Shown here in pieces: positions 1 to 10,692 of a stretch of 64,000 bases of DNA. A model generated the notes under the pieces. The model worked only from the letters and a program-made list of their open reading frames with translations. It did no database searches and had not been told where the DNA came from. The translations under genes were made by a program, and so were the position numbers. Each line of letters starts with the position of its first letter. Within the stretch, counting starts at the first letter, position 1. The stretch covers positions 208,793 through 272,792 of the forward strand of contig NZ_WXZL01000004.1 in the NCBI RefSeq assembly GCF_009982895.1. The letters run 5' to 3'. This DNA comes from Deinococcus alpinitundrae. GTDB taxonomy: Bacteria > Deinococcota > Deinococci > Deinococcales > Deinococcaceae.

Positions 1-38
1 GCCTGGGCGAGCGGGTGGAGCGGGTGGCCGTGGAGTGA
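1..38 (+). CDS. 3' end of an unidentified CDS
   Basis: The first bases read in one frame (from base 3) as LGERVERVAVE followed by a TGA stop at 36-38. This looks like the C-terminus of a plus-strand protein whose body lies outside the window. It converges on the HAD gene with only three bases between the stops. No function can be assigned from eleven residues. Confidence 0.45.
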   Translation, partial: LGERVERVAVE

Positions 39-41
39 GCC

Positions 42-716
42 TCAGACGGGCGCGGCGAATCCGGCGCTCTCCAGCAAAGCCCCCAGCGTCGTGAACGCTT
101 CCAGGCGCGGCCAGTTCGGCCCGAACGGCTGGCTGGCCGTGACCTCGTTGGGCACCACCACCACCCGGACGCCCGCTGCCAGAGCCGCCGTGGCTCCGTT
201 GAAACTGTCCTCGACAGCCAGGCAGTCCTCGGGCCGCAGGTTCAGGCGCTGGGCGGCCAGCGCGTAGAGTTCCGGGTCAGGCTTGACGCGGGCCACATCA
301 CCGCGCGTCGCCGTCACCTCGAACCAGGTCAGCAGGCCGTGTTGCGAGAGCCAGCGCGTGACCCACTCACGGTCACTGCTGGTCGCCAGCGCCAGCCGCA
401 GCCCCGCGGCCCGCGCTTCCTCCAGCACCACCCGCACGCCGGGTCGTAACTCGGCGGCCTCGATGTCGGCGTGAATCAGGCCGCGCAGCTCCGCCTGGAC
501 CTCGGCTTGCCTGGCCTGCACCGCTTCCGGCAGACCCAGCCAGGGGTCGAAGGCGTCCCAGGTGCCGATGCCCTGCTGCCAGTCCGAGAGTGCCAGCGTT
601 CGCCCGTGCTGGCTGTAGAGCGCTTCCCAGCGCCGGAATTCGTGCGTCTCGGTGTCGAGGATGGTGCCGTCGAAGTCGAAGATCAGGGCTTTGGGGGTGG
701 GGCGAGCGTGGGTCAT
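42..716 (-). CDS. HAD-superfamily hydrolase (beta-phosphoglucomutase/phosphatase-like)
   Basis: A 224-aa cytosolic phosphatase or phosphomutase of the HAD superfamily. The nucleophile motif FDFDGTILDTET lies near residues 13-24, a threonine/serine motif (LATSSDREW) near 109-117, and the lysine and acidic motifs (RVKPDPELY, then AVEDSFNGATAA) in the last third. The cap between motifs I and II is helical, as in the beta-phosphoglucomutase/GPH subfamily. Length is normal. The start is supported by a -10 box TAAACT (728 to 723, minus strand) six bases before the ATG and no Shine-Dalgarno site, so the mRNA is probably leaderless. The substrate (a sugar phosphate, phosphoglycolate or nucleotide) cannot be told. 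Confidence 0.9.
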   Translation of the reverse strand: MTHARPTPKALIFDFDGTILDTETHEFRRWEALYSQHGRTLALSDWQQGIGTWDAFDPWLGLPEAVQARQAEVQAELRGLIHADIEAAELRPGVRVVLEEARAAGLRLALATSSDREWVTRWLSQHGLLTWFEVTATRGDVARVKPDPELYALAAQRLNLRPEDCLAVEDSFNGATAALAAGVRVVVVPNEVTASQPFGPNWPRLEAFTTLGALLESAGFAAPV

Positions 717-740
717 GGCCTCAGTTTAGGGCGGCACAAG

Positions 741-1292
741 TCAGGGCAGGGTGTCCGTTTCATTCATCTCCGCCATCGCCCTGAGCACGTTCGCCATGTG
801 GGTGTCGAGGTCCACGCCGAGTTCTGATGCGCCCTGCACGACCTCCTCGCGGTTGACACCCCCCGCGAACGCCCTGTTCTTGAAGCGCTTTTTCAAGCTG
901 GCGAGTTCGACCTGCTTCACGTCGCGGTCTGGCCGTACCAGGGCGGCAGCCTGCACCAGCCCGGTCAGTTCGTCCACTGCGAAGAGGGTTTGGGCGAGTT
1001 TGGTTTCGCGGGCCACACCGCTGTAGGTCGCGTGACCGAGAATGGCCGTCAGCACGTCCTCGCCCACATCGGTGTGCTCGCGCAGGTAGGTCACCCCCCA
1101 GAAGGGATGCTCGCCGGGGTAGCGCTCGTAGTCGAAGTCGTGAAGCAGCCCGGTCACAGCGTAGGTTTCCTCGTCTTCCTGCCAGAGCCGGGCGTAAAAG
1201 CGCATGGCCGCCTCCACGTTGAGCATGTGACGCTGCAACGACTCGGAGGGTGTGAACTGGGTCATGAGCTGGTAAGCTTCGTCGCGCTGCAT
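741..1292 (-). CDS. HD-domain protein (predicted metal-dependent phosphohydrolase)
   Basis: A 183-aa protein of the HD superfamily. The hallmark histidine-aspartate pair is in GLLHDFDYE near residues 48-56, preceded by RHMLNVEAAM, which carries the first metal-binding His, and followed by the GHATYSG segment. Such stand-alone HD proteins bind divalent metal and often hydrolyse phosphoester bonds in nucleotides; the substrate here is unknown. A -10 box TAGCAT (1304 to 1299) six bases upstream of the ATG fits a leaderless transcript. It is divergent from aguA, and the two promoters share the 67 bases between the start codons. Confidence 0.85.
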   Translation of the reverse strand: MQRDEAYQLMTQFTPSESLQRHMLNVEAAMRFYARLWQEDEETYAVTGLLHDFDYERYPGEHPFWGVTYLREHTDVGEDVLTAILGHATYSGVARETKLAQTLFAVDELTGLVQAAALVRPDRDVKQVELASLKKRFKNRAFAGGVNREEVVQGASELGVDLDTHMANVLRAMAEMNETDTLP

Positions 1293-1346
1293 GACCCCAT
1301 GCTAGCGCGGGCCTCGGCCAGACGGTCCTGGCTGGACTGCCTCCGC

Positions 1347-1352
1347 TAGACT
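1347..1352 (+). promoter_or_regulatory. -10 box of a leaderless promoter for aguA
   Basis: TAGACT ends seven bases before the aguA ATG and there is no purine-rich ribosome site between them. The spacing puts transcription start on or next to the A of ATG. No good -35 hexamer is visible. This is the template for the promoters noted at many other genes in the window. Confidence 0.65.
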
Positions 1353-1359
1353 GGCAAGC

Positions 1360-2415
1360 ATGCTGCACTTCTCTTTGCCCGACCCCACGCCCCGTGCTCT
1401 GGGCTTTGCCATGCCGCCGGAATGGGCCCCCCACGCCGCCACCTGGCTGGGCTGGCCCCAGGACGACGAGCTGTGGTTCGGTCATCTGGCGGGCGTGCGC
1501 GGCGAATTTGCCCAGCTGGTGCGCACCATCGCCCGCTTCGAGCCGGTACAGCTGATCGTGCGCGACGAGGAAAGCGAATCGGACGCCCGGACCCGGCTGG
1601 CCGGAGCCGATGTCACCTACCACCGCCAGCCGCTCGACGACGTGTGGCTGCGCGACAGCGGCCCGATCTTCGTGACACGCGGCCAGCAGCTCTCACTGAT
1701 CAACTGGCGCTTCAACGCCTGGGGCGGCAAGTTCGAGTATCAGCATGACAATCAGGTGCCGGAATACGTGGCGGGAGCGCTCGGCCTGAGCCACTGGGAC
1801 CGCCCCGAAGTGCTCGAAGGCGGCGGTCTGGAAGTCAACGGCGCGGGCGTGGGCCTGACGACCCGCTCGTGCTTCCTGACCGACACCCGCAATCCCGGGA
1901 TGACTGAAGCGGACTACGCGGCGCTGCTGCAAGACACCCTCGGCATCGAGAAGCTGCTGTGGCTTGGCGGCGGCCTGGAAAACGACCACACCGACGGCCA
2001 CATCGACACCATCACCCGCTTTACCGACCCGACGACCATCGTGACCAGCGTGGAGCGCGATCCCCGCGACGCCAATTTCGCGCCGATGCAGCGCAACCTG
2101 GCCGACCTGCACCAGATGACCGACGCGCACGGCCGGCCCTTCCGGGTCGTGGAGTTGCCGCTGCCCGCCGCCCGGCTGGAAGGGGCCGAGGGAAGGTTGC
2201 CGCCCACCTACGCCAACTTCTATATCGGCAACGGCTTCGTCGTGGTGCCGCAGTACGGAGACGTCAACGATCAGGCGGCGCTGGACAGCCTCAGCCCCCT
2301 CTTTCCGGAGCGCAAGGTGATCGGCCTGCCCAGCCGCCAGATCATCGAGGGCGGCGGCTCGTTTCACTGCGTGACGCAGCAGCAGCCGCTGGGCGAGGCG
2401 TGGCAAGGCGAGTAG
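1360..2415 (+). CDS. aguA: agmatine deiminase
   Basis: A 351-aa cytosolic enzyme that hydrolyses agmatine to N-carbamoylputrescine and ammonia in the arginine-decarboxylase route to polyamines. Family signatures are present in order: WLRDSGPIF (about 95), EGGGLEVNG (about 155), ENDHTDGHIDT (about 207), and the C-terminal GGGSFHCVTQQQP with the nucleophilic cysteine (about 338). Full length for the family. The start follows a TAGACT -10 box by seven bases. No N-carbamoylputrescine amidohydrolase (aguB) lies next to it, so its partner must be elsewhere or absent. Confidence 0.95.
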   Translation: MLHFSLPDPTPRALGFAMPPEWAPHAATWLGWPQDDELWFGHLAGVRGEFAQLVRTIARFEPVQLIVRDEESESDARTRLAGADVTYHRQPLDDVWLRDSGPIFVTRGQQLSLINWRFNAWGGKFEYQHDNQVPEYVAGALGLSHWDRPEVLEGGGLEVNGAGVGLTTRSCFLTDTRNPGMTEADYAALLQDTLGIEKLLWLGGGLENDHTDGHIDTITRFTDPTTIVTSVERDPRDANFAPMQRNLADLHQMTDAHGRPFRVVELPLPAARLEGAEGRLPPTYANFYIGNGFVVVPQYGDVNDQAALDSLSPLFPERKVIGLPSRQIIEGGGSFHCVTQQQPLGEAWQGE

Positions 2416-2423
2416 AGCGTAAC

Positions 2424-2455
2424 TGGGTCAGCTCGCCCACTGCTCAGCTGACCCA
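2424..2455. terminator. inverted repeat between convergent genes
   Basis: A perfect 10-bp inverted repeat, TGGGTCAGCT (2424-2433) and AGCTGACCCA (2446-2455), sits between the convergent aguA and thioredoxin-like genes. The right arm overlaps the last codons and stop of the minus-strand gene. There is no long T-run, so it may be a weak or bidirectional terminator. Confidence 0.5.
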
Positions 2456-2884
2456 CTGGGCGAGCAGATATTCCAGCCGCGTCTGTGCGCCCTCCTGCGA
2501 GCCGTAGACGCTGCGCAGCAATTCGCCGCCCGGCGCGAAGGCCAGCCAGTGCGGCGTGCCCTCGGTCTGCCAGTGCTCGGCCACCGAGCCGTCCAGATCG
2601 AGGGCCACCGGGAATGGCAGCCTGGCGTAGTCACGGGCAAAGTGGATCAGTTGCGGCTCGACCTGCCCGCGCGGGTACAGGCGGTGGCCCCGGCTGGTAT
2701 GAACAGCGACGAAGTTGATTGACCCGCCGAACTCGGCGTGCAGACGTTTCATGAACGGAATGCCGCGCGACACACAGCCAGAACATTCCAGGTTGAAGAA
2801 CTGCACCAGGCCGGGCCGGGTCCACGTCAGTGGGTCGGCCACCGGGTCCAGATGCACGAAATCGGCGAAACCAGGCCAGCGCAT
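2444..2884 (-). CDS. thioredoxin-like fold protein
   Basis: A 146-aa protein with a thioredoxin-like fold. The redox motif CSGC lies near residues 34-37 in FFNLECSGCVSRG, followed by a beta strand with VAVHTSRG and a region (LDLDGSVAEHW, then TPHWLAFAPGGELL) that matches the cis-proline and last strands of TlpA/AhpC-type redoxins. No signal peptide is seen, so it is probably cytosolic. The ATG at 2884 was chosen because the frame upstream has no homologous-looking sequence and the divergent gene begins only 33 bases away. The redox partner is unknown. Confidence 0.75.
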   Translation of the reverse strand: MRWPGFADFVHLDPVADPLTWTRPGLVQFFNLECSGCVSRGIPFMKRLHAEFGGSINFVAVHTSRGHRLYPRGQVEPQLIHFARDYARLPFPVALDLDGSVAEHWQTEGTPHWLAFAPGGELLRSVYGSQEGAQTRLEYLLAQWVS

Positions 2885-2917
2885 TTCGGCAGTCTTGCAC
2901 GCGGTATCCTGCCCACC

Positions 2918-3679
2918 ATGAACCGTTTTGCGCTCCTGCTGTCCACGCTGCTGATCGTTTCCTCCACGCTCGCCGCCAGCGTGGCCGACGTGAAGAAAAA
3001 AGGGGTGCTGGTGCTGGGCACCGACCCCACCTTCCAGCCGTTCGAGTTCAAGGGCACGGACGGCAGCATTCAGGGCTTCGACATCGACATTGCCAAGGCC
3101 ATCGCCAAGGACCTCGGGGTCAAGCTTCAGATTCAGGCGGTGGGCTTCGGCGCTTTGATGCCGCAGTCGGTGACGTCCGGGCGGGTCGATCTGGCGCTGA
3201 GCGGTATCACCATCACGCCCGAACGGGCCAAGGTCGTGAGCTTCAGCAGTCCGTATTACCGCTCGGCGCAGGTGTTCATCGTCCGGGCGGGCAACCCCGG
3301 CAAGTTCGCCTGGCCCGCCGACGTCAAGGGCAAGACCATCGGGGTGCAGGCCAACACCACCGGGCAGTTCGCGGCGGGCGACAGCCTCAAGCCCAAGGGG
3401 GCCGTGATCAAGGTGTACGACGACTTCGCGGCGGGCCTGGCCGACGTGCGGGCCGGGCGCATCGCCGCCCTCATCGGTGACGCCCCCACCGTGACCGACC
3501 TCAAGAAGCGCTTGCCGGGCCAGTACGACCAGGCGGGCCAGGAACTCGTCGCCGAGGACTACGGCGCGGTGTTCAAGAAAGGCAGCGACCTGGCCGCCGC
3601 CGCCGACAGGACGCTGGCCCGCATGAAAAAAGACGGCGAATACCAGAAGCTGCTCGACAAATGGATCGTGCAGAAGTAA
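2918..3679 (+). CDS. amino-acid ABC transporter substrate-binding protein
   Basis: A 253-aa secreted solute-binding protein of the polar amino-acid family (SBP_bac_3). A signal peptide (residues 1-19, ending TLAAS) precedes VLVLGTDPTFQPFEF, the family's first strand; IQGFDIDIAKAIAK and LALSGITITPERAK follow, all typical. It captures an amino acid for an ABC importer. No permease or ATPase is adjacent; the orphan permease at 49244 is a possible but unproven partner. The -10 box TATCCT (2905-2910) ends seven bases before the ATG, so the mRNA is probably leaderless and the longer in-frame upstream extension is not coding. Confidence 0.93.
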   Translation: MNRFALLLSTLLIVSSTLAASVADVKKKGVLVLGTDPTFQPFEFKGTDGSIQGFDIDIAKAIAKDLGVKLQIQAVGFGALMPQSVTSGRVDLALSGITITPERAKVVSFSSPYYRSAQVFIVRAGNPGKFAWPADVKGKTIGVQANTTGQFAAGDSLKPKGAVIKVYDDFAAGLADVRAGRIAALIGDAPTVTDLKKRLPGQYDQAGQELVAEDYGAVFKKGSDLAAAADRTLARMKKDGEYQKLLDKWIVQK

Positions 3680-3765
3680 CGCAAAAGCAACGCCGCACAC
3701 TGGGAGCACGTGCCGGATCAACCGCTGCGCGTTTCCTCACCTGTCGGCTGCTAGATTGACGCTTG

Positions 3766-4914
3766 ATGGCTGTTCGTCTCCTGCTGCTGCTGGCCCTGGC
3801 GGGCCTGCTGGCCCTGATTGCTCCCGCTTTGCCCGCGCTGTCGAAATACGGCGCGTTTCCCCGGACGCCCGAGCGCCCGGTCAATGTGCTGTTGGCGGGC
3901 GTGACGCCCGAATACGACGAGACCGCGGCGGTGTGGCCCTGGCCCGCCAAGCCTGAGGCGTTTACCTACCTCACCGATACCATCGTGCTGGCGCAGCTGC
4001 GGGCGGGGGGTCAGGTCGAGTTGCTGAGCATTCCGCGCGACACCTGGGTTGATCTCCCCGGCTTCGGCTACAGCAAGATCAACGCGGCCAATCGGCGCGG
4101 CGGCCCCGACGTTCTGGTCAAGACGGTGCAGAACCTGACCGGCCTACCGATCGACGGCTACGCCCTGCTGAGCCTCAACGCCCTGCGCGACCTCACCAAC
4201 GCGTCCGGCGGCGTGACCCTCAACGTCCCGGAGGTCATGAAGTACGACGACAACGCCGGACATCTGCACGTTGATCTGCAACCCGGCAGGCAGCAGCTCA
4301 GCGGCACCCAGGTAGAGGGCTTTTTGCGCTTTCGCCACGACAACCTGGGTGACATTGGCCGGGTCACGCGCCAGCAGCTCTACCTCCAGGCGCTGGGCCA
4401 CAAGCTGACCAGCCCGCTGAACGTCTGGCGCTGGCCCAGTGTGGTAAGCGCTCTGGACCGCAACACCAAGACCGACCTCAGCCGGGATGTGGTGGGCCGG
4501 ACCCTCGGCGCGCTGATGGGCGGTCCCAAGATCAACACCCAGACCCTGCCCGGCAACTTCGGTCCCTCCGGCACCTGGACGCCGGACCGCAGCGGCATCC
4601 GAGAGCTGGTCGCCAAATCGTTCAGCGACCCGAACGATCCGCGCAGCCGCAGCGTGGCGATCGCCAATATCGACGCTCCGGCAGGCGCGGCCCGCGCCCT
4701 GCAAAACAAGCTGATTTCCGGCGGCTACAGCAATGTCTGGATCGCCAACTTGCAGCGGGTCAGCGCGCCGACCACCTTGATCACGGGTGCGGCGGGCGCG
4801 GCCCTAAGCAGCCTCAAAACCGATCTGGGCTACGGGCAGGTGCAGCCGGGCAGCGGGGCGCAGGGAGCCGACATCACCATTTTGCTCGGACGTGATACGC
4901 CGGTGCCGAATTGA
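3766..4914 (+). CDS. LytR-CpsA-Psr (LCP) family protein
   Basis: A 382-aa membrane-anchored enzyme. An N-terminal membrane segment (about 5-25) is followed by the LCP catalytic domain with NVLLAGVTPEY (about 43), an IPRDTW motif after the first strand pair, and FLRFRHDNLGDIGRVTRQQ (about 188), which holds the conserved Arg and Asp residues that bind polyprenyl pyrophosphate. The C-terminus (from about 290) resembles a LytR_C domain. LCP proteins transfer polymers from lipid carriers to peptidoglycan; the polymer here is unknown. TAGATT (3752-3757) lies eight bases upstream of the ATG. A TTG three bases earlier is an alternative start. Confidence 0.9.
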   Translation: MAVRLLLLLALAGLLALIAPALPALSKYGAFPRTPERPVNVLLAGVTPEYDETAAVWPWPAKPEAFTYLTDTIVLAQLRAGGQVELLSIPRDTWVDLPGFGYSKINAANRRGGPDVLVKTVQNLTGLPIDGYALLSLNALRDLTNASGGVTLNVPEVMKYDDNAGHLHVDLQPGRQQLSGTQVEGFLRFRHDNLGDIGRVTRQQLYLQALGHKLTSPLNVWRWPSVVSALDRNTKTDLSRDVVGRTLGALMGGPKINTQTLPGNFGPSGTWTPDRSGIRELVAKSFSDPNDPRSRSVAIANIDAPAGAARALQNKLISGGYSNVWIANLQRVSAPTTLITGAAGAALSSLKTDLGYGQVQPGSGAQGADITILLGRDTPVPN

Positions 4915-4957
4915 AGACGAGCTATGGGGCGGAACGTTCAGACCCCATGCTGGCGCG

Positions 4958-5455
4958 TCAAACCCTCAATTCGTAGAGCACCACATCGTAGCCGTGAACC
5001 GTTTTGCGCCCACGCTCCTCGAAGCCGAACGTATCGTAGATGGCGCGCAGTTTGGGCCGGTTCCAGGCGGTGTCCAGGCGCAGAAATGAACAGCCGCTGG
5101 ACCTCGCCTCGCTGAGCGCCGCCTCCAGCATCCGGCGGGCCAGGGCGCGTCCCTGAAATTCGGGCCGCACGCCCAGCTTGTGCAGGTACAGCGCTTCTCC
5201 CGGCGCGGCGTCGGGCCAGAACTCAGGGTCGGCCGTGAGCAGAATCATGGTGGCCACCGCCTGAGTATCCAACCAGCCGAGGCGAAAGCCCTCGGGCGGG
5301 TATTGGCGGGTGAGATGCTCAGTGGTGAGGGCCGAGGGCGGCCACAGCGGCTCGCCGCGCACCTGCCTATCACGGGCGGTGGCGGCCAGAATGCCCGCGC
5401 ACAGCGGCAGCTCGGCAGGGCGAGCGGGCCGGACGCTCCAGCTCGGAGCCGTCAT
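4958..5455 (-). CDS. GNAT-family N-acetyltransferase
   Basis: A 165-aa GCN5-related acetyltransferase. The acetyl-CoA binding loop is [17 protein letters not shown] (about 97-113), matching the Q/RxxGxG/A pattern, and the C-terminal half has the usual [23 protein letters not shown] run seen in the family (about 130-152). The substrate is unknown. Its ATG overlaps the TGA of the upstream Rieske gene (ATGA), so it is probably the last gene of the cytochrome maturation transcript and translationally coupled. The longer in-frame start at 5494 would overlap the Rieske gene and is less likely. Confidence 0.88.
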   Translation of the reverse strand: MTAPSWSVRPARPAELPLCAGILAATARDRQVRGEPLWPPSALTTEHLTRQYPPEGFRLGWLDTQAVATMILLTADPEFWPDAAPGEALYLHKLGVRPEFQGRALARRMLEAALSEARSSGCSFLRLDTAWNRPKLRAIYDTFGFEERGRKTVHGYDVVLYELRV

Positions 5456-6006
5456 GTTCCCAGCACCGGGGCCGCCTCGATGCCGCTGGCCCACAGCGCC
5501 GCGCCGCGCACTTCAAGCCGGACGCGGGGCAGCGGGGCACGGGCCTTGCCGAACACCGCCTCGCCGGAGCGCAGCGGGTCGAACACGCTGAAGTGGCAGG
5601 GGCAGCCGAGTTTCGGTTCGCCGTCGGGCGGGCGGTAGCTGAAGCTGAAGGCCAGCACTTCCGGGTCCTTGACGAGGTTGACGGTGCAGCCTAGATGCGT
5701 GCAGATACGGCTGAAGGCGGCGTAGTGCCGATTGCCGACCTGCAGACTGCCGGAAGTGGCGGTGGGCAGCCGCAGCAGAATGCAGGGGCGCTTGCCGTAG
5801 ATAAATTCCCGCTGCGCCCACACGCTGCCCAGCTCGCTCAGGGCGGCGACGCGCACGGCTGGCCCGGCCAGGTAGTCGGGTGCGCCCGGCTTGGCTTTGC
5901 CAAAAGTCACGCGGCTGGCGTAGTAGCCCATGTAACCGAACACGCCCACCGTCGCGCCGACCGGCAGCAGCCACCACTTTTCGAGCAGCTGTCTCCGGGT
6001 GGGCAT
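5452..6006 (-). CDS. Rieske [2Fe-2S] protein, membrane anchored
   Basis: A 184-aa Rieske iron-sulfur protein. Cluster-binding motifs CTHLGC (about 102-107) and CPCHFS (about 135-140) are intact. An N-terminal twin-Arg-like segment ([12 protein letters not shown]) and one transmembrane helix (about 13-30) anchor it, as in quinol:cytochrome c reductases. It would pass electrons from quinol to a cytochrome c. No cytochrome b gene is near. A GGAGG site lies five bases before this ATG and only two before the preceding GTG (6009), so the ATG is preferred. It sits 13 bases after the TPR/cytochrome c gene, at the end of the ccm run. Confidence 0.9.
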   Translation of the reverse strand: MPTRRQLLEKWWLLPVGATVGVFGYMGYYASRVTFGKAKPGAPDYLAGPAVRVAALSELGSVWAQREFIYGKRPCILLRLPTATSGSLQVGNRHYAAFSRICTHLGCTVNLVKDPEVLAFSFSYRPPDGEPKLGCPCHFSVFDPLRSGEAVFGKARAPLPRVRLEVRGAALWASGIEAAPVLGT

Positions 6007-6019
6007 CACGGCCTCCCGC

Positions 6020-7075
6020 TCACTGCTGCCACTCCTCCAGCCGGGTCAGCAGCGCCGAGAGTGGCGCGCCCTTGATGTTGGGAAAGGCGGGCATCGCGCC
6101 CTTGCCGTTCTGAATGACCGATTGCAGCGCGGCGCGGCTCAGGCGGCTCTCGTGGAGGTTAGGGCCGATGCCGCCGCGACCGCCCGCACCATGACAACTG
6201 GCGCAGTTGGCGGCGTAGACCCTTGACGCCGGGTCGGCCTGATCGCTGCTGGCGCGCAGGGTGGCGATCAGGTCGTCGGCGTCGCGCCCGGTGGGGTCGA
6301 GGCTGCGGTAGCGCTCCAGCGCGGCCAGGGCCAGCTTGCTCTCGCCGAAGTTGTTGAGGGCGTAGCCGAGCAGCAGCTGGCTTTCCGGGTCGCTCGGCGC
6401 CAGCTGGGCGGCGGTGCGCACCAGCAAGAAGGCCTGCGAGGCCTGCTGCTCACTCTTGGGCGCGGCACTGCCCTGGCCGCTCAACAGCATGATGCCCAGC
6501 CGCCGCAGCGCTTTGGGCTGCCGGGGGTCGAGCTTGAGCGCACCGGCGTAGGCCGCACTCGCCTGGTCGTACACGCTGGCGCTGAAGGCCGCGTCGCCCC
6601 AAGCCAGATAATCGGCCTTGTCATTGCTGCGCTGCGCCCGCGCTTGCAAGCCCGGCAAGCTGAGGGCGTCCTGAACCGCTAGGCGTTCGCCCGTATCGAG
6701 CGCCGCCAGTTGCCACTTCGGTACGAAAGTCACGGCTCCCACACCCACGACCAGCAGGGCCAGCACCACGCCGATCACGGCAGGCGGCAGCACGTTGCCG
6801 CGTCTGGGAGCAGGCGGCAGGCCGTCGAGGGCGCGCAGGGTGCGGGCGGCGCGGTGTTCCAGGTCGGGGCGGCGCACCTCGTCGCCGGAGCGGGTCAGCT
6901 CGGCCAGCAAAGCGTCGCGCTCGGCTTCCAGACGCAGGCGCTCGGCCGCATCCGGGTCGAGGGGGTCTGTGCCGGAGGGAGCGGCGGCAGTGGCGGGGCC
7001 ACGCAGTGGCGACACCACTGCCACCAGGGCGGCCAGGGCCAGCAGCGCCAGCACACCGATCAGCACGGCACTCAC
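6020..7075 (-). CDS. CcmI-like TPR protein fused to a cytochrome c domain
   Basis: A 351-aa membrane protein with three parts: a first membrane helix (4-22) and a short charged region, a second helix (about 97-117), then TPR-like repeats (about 155-265, with [17 protein letters not shown] and [15 protein letters not shown]), and a C-terminal class I cytochrome c domain with heme motif CASCH (291-295) and a likely axial methionine in GAMPAFP (328). The first two parts match CcmI/CycH, which presents apocytochrome to the CcmF/H heme lyase. A covalently attached cytochrome domain is unusual. The start overlaps the ccmH stop by four bases (ATGA type), so the genes are coupled. Confidence 0.82.
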   Translation of the reverse strand: MSAVLIGVLALLALAALVAVVSPLRGPATAAAPSGTDPLDPDAAERLRLEAERDALLAELTRSGDEVRRPDLEHRAARTLRALDGLPPAPRRGNVLPPAVIGVVLALLVVGVGAVTFVPKWQLAALDTGERLAVQDALSLPGLQARAQRSNDKADYLAWGDAAFSASVYDQASAAYAGALKLDPRQPKALRRLGIMLLSGQGSAAPKSEQQASQAFLLVRTAAQLAPSDPESQLLLGYALNNFGESKLALAALERYRSLDPTGRDADDLIATLRASSDQADPASRVYAANCASCHGAGGRGGIGPNLHESRLSRAALQSVIQNGKGAMPAFPNIKGAPLSALLTRLEEWQQ

Positions 7076-7599
7076 GTCCCCCCCCGGCGCTCACGGGCCG
7101 TCTGTACCTGGGCGCGAATCTCGGCGAGGTAGGGGTCTTCGGGATCCTCGGCGTTGAGGGCCGGGTCAGCCGCCGCCAGCGAATCCACACCCGCAGCGCG
7201 CCGCTGACCGGCGAGGTACCGCAGCAGCGCCCCGCCGCCCAGCAGCAGCGCCAGCACTGGCAAGGCCCACAGCAGGGTTCCGGCCCAGTCGACAGGCGGC
7301 CTGAGCAGCACCCGCTGGCCGTAGCGCTCGCGGAAGTAGGCGTAGATCTGGTTATCAGTCTGCCCGGCCCGGGTCTGGGCACGGATCTCAGCGAGCATCT
7401 GGTGGCTGATGTCGTTGCCGCTCTCGGTGATCGGCAGCACGTCGCGGCAGATCGGACAGCGAATGCTCTCGCCGATGCGCGACACTTGCGCCTGCTGAAG
7501 CGGAGTCAGCGGTGCTGGCGCGGGCGACGCGGCCAGCACCGAGGCGCTGAGCAGCACGGCGAGCAGTACTGGCACCCAACGCAGCGACCGGCAGCGCAC
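7072..7599 (-). CDS. ccmH: cytochrome c maturation protein CcmH
   Basis: A 175-aa membrane thiol protein of cytochrome c maturation system I. A signal peptide (1-24) precedes the redox motif RCPICRD (Cys48, Cys51), the LRCxxC signature of the family, and the conserved run [16 protein letters not shown]. One C-terminal membrane helix (about 107-127) follows. It reduces or holds the CXXCH thiols of apocytochrome c outside the membrane before heme attachment. The GTG start directly follows the TAA of ccmG, so the two are co-transcribed. Confidence 0.93.
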   Translation of the reverse strand: MRCRSLRWVPVLLAVLLSASVLAASPAPAPLTPLQQAQVSRIGESIRCPICRDVLPITESGNDISHQMLAEIRAQTRAGQTDNQIYAYFRERYGQRVLLRPPVDWAGTLLWALPVLALLLGGGALLRYLAGQRRAAGVDSLAAADPALNAEDPEDPYLAEIRAQVQTARERRGGT

Positions 7600-8157
7600 T
7601 TAGAAGGTCACCCCGATGGTTTTCAGGCCCGCCGAGAGCCGCTCGCGGGTCAGGCCGCCCCGGTCCACCGACTTGATCAGGCCGTCCGCGCCGATGAAGA
7701 AGGTTTCCGGCACGCCGGTAATGCCGTAATTGATCGACGTCTTGAGATCACTGTCGAGGAGGTTGGGGTAGGCCAGACCGTAGTCGGCGATGAACTTGCG
7801 CATGCGTCCCTGGTCGGGGTCCTGAAACAGCACGCCCACCACGTTGAGGCCGCCCCCGCCCTGCTGCTCGCTGACCTCGCGCAGCAGCGGCGCCTCATCG
7901 CGGCACGGCACACACCACGAGGCCCAGAAGTTGAGGATAAGCGGCTTGCCCCTGAGCTGGGCCAAGCTGAGCGTGCCGCCGTCGAGCGTCCTGAGTGCGA
8001 AGGTCGGCGCGGTCTGGCCCAGCAGCGGATCGCCGGTGCCGCTGGAGGTGTCCTTGGGCCGCAGCAGGGCAGCGCCCAGCGCCGCCACCAGCACGAAGGC
8101 CAGGGCCGGAGGGGCGAAGCGCCGCCAGGTGGGGGGAGTGAAGTGGAGTCTGGTCAT
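7600..8157 (-). CDS. ccmG: thiol:disulfide oxidoreductase CcmG/TlpA
   Basis: A 185-aa membrane-tethered thioredoxin-like protein. The N-terminal helix (about 14-32) is followed by the AhpC/TSA-Redoxin fold with WASWCVPCRDE (Cys82, Cys85) and the cis-proline region GVPETFFIG (about 157). It passes reducing power, probably from CcdA, to CcmH or apocytochrome c. Purine-rich AAAGGA lies upstream of the ATG at a normal distance. It lies between ccmF (57 bases upstream) and ccmH (adjacent). Confidence 0.93.
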   Translation of the reverse strand: MTRLHFTPPTWRRFAPPALAFVLVAALGAALLRPKDTSSGTGDPLLGQTAPTFALRTLDGGTLSLAQLRGKPLILNFWASWCVPCRDEAPLLREVSEQQGGGGLNVVGVLFQDPDQGRMRKFIADYGLAYPNLLDSDLKTSINYGITGVPETFFIGADGLIKSVDRGGLTRERLSAGLKTIGVTF

Positions 8158-8214
8158 GAATGGGATTTCCTTTGTGAACTCGGGCAGCGGGTGATCTCAG
8201 GCGGTGGGCGAAAC

Positions 8215-10188
<1,974 letters not shown>

Positions 10189-10206
10189 TGTTCAGTCACC
10201 CGTCCT

Positions 10207-10692
10207 TTACTGCCCCTCGGCATTGGCGTCTTTGGCGTTCTTGAGCATGTCTTTCAGTTCGCCCTGGCTGCGTGGCACCCGGTACTCCTCACTGTGCTTG
10301 ACGATCAGTTCGTTGGCCTGAAAGACGTTGCGGGCATTGAAGACGCCCCGCACCACCACGCCCTGATTTTCCTTGAACAGGTCCGACACCGCGCCCTGGT
10401 ACACCACCGGAAAGGTCGCCCCACCGTCGGTGACGTTGAAGTGCAGGTCGAGCGTGGCGCGGTCGTAGCTCACGGCCTTGACCAGTCCGCCGATGCGCAC
10501 GGTGCGGCCCTGCAAGCTGGCTTTCTCAGCCTGGTACTCGGTGGGCGTCACGAAATATTCGATGCTCTGGGCCAGATTGCCGAAGATGATGTAGGCCAGG
10601 AGTCCGGCCAGCACCGCGCCGGCCAGCAGGTACGGCAGCGGGTTCTTCTTGCGCCGCCGCGCCTGCGGAAGCTGGGAGGCGGGCGTGGTCAT
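10207..10692 (-). CDS. ccmE: heme chaperone CcmE
   Basis: A 161-aa periplasm-facing heme chaperone. One N-terminal helix (about 20-40) anchors an OB-fold domain. The heme-attaching histidine is His133 in LIVKHSEEYRVP, the counterpart of the HDENY motif in proteobacterial CcmE; here the residues after the His differ (SEEY). It receives heme exported by CcmABCD and delivers it to CcmF. The ATG overlaps the ccmD stop (ATGA), which rules out the longer upstream start. Confidence 0.94.
   Translation of the reverse strand: MTTPASQLPQARRRKKNPLPYLLAGAVLAGLLAYIIFGNLAQSIEYFVTPTEYQAEKASLQGRTVRIGGLVKAVSYDRATLDLHFNVTDGGATFPVVYQGAVSDLFKENQGVVVRGVFNARNVFQANELIVKHSEEYRVPRSQGELKDMLKNAKDANAEGQ

Noticed and set aside
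4924..4948. ATGGGG...CCCCAT inverted repeat between the LCP and acetyltransferase genes
   Set aside because: Only six pairs with a 13-base loop and no T-run, too weak to call a terminator.
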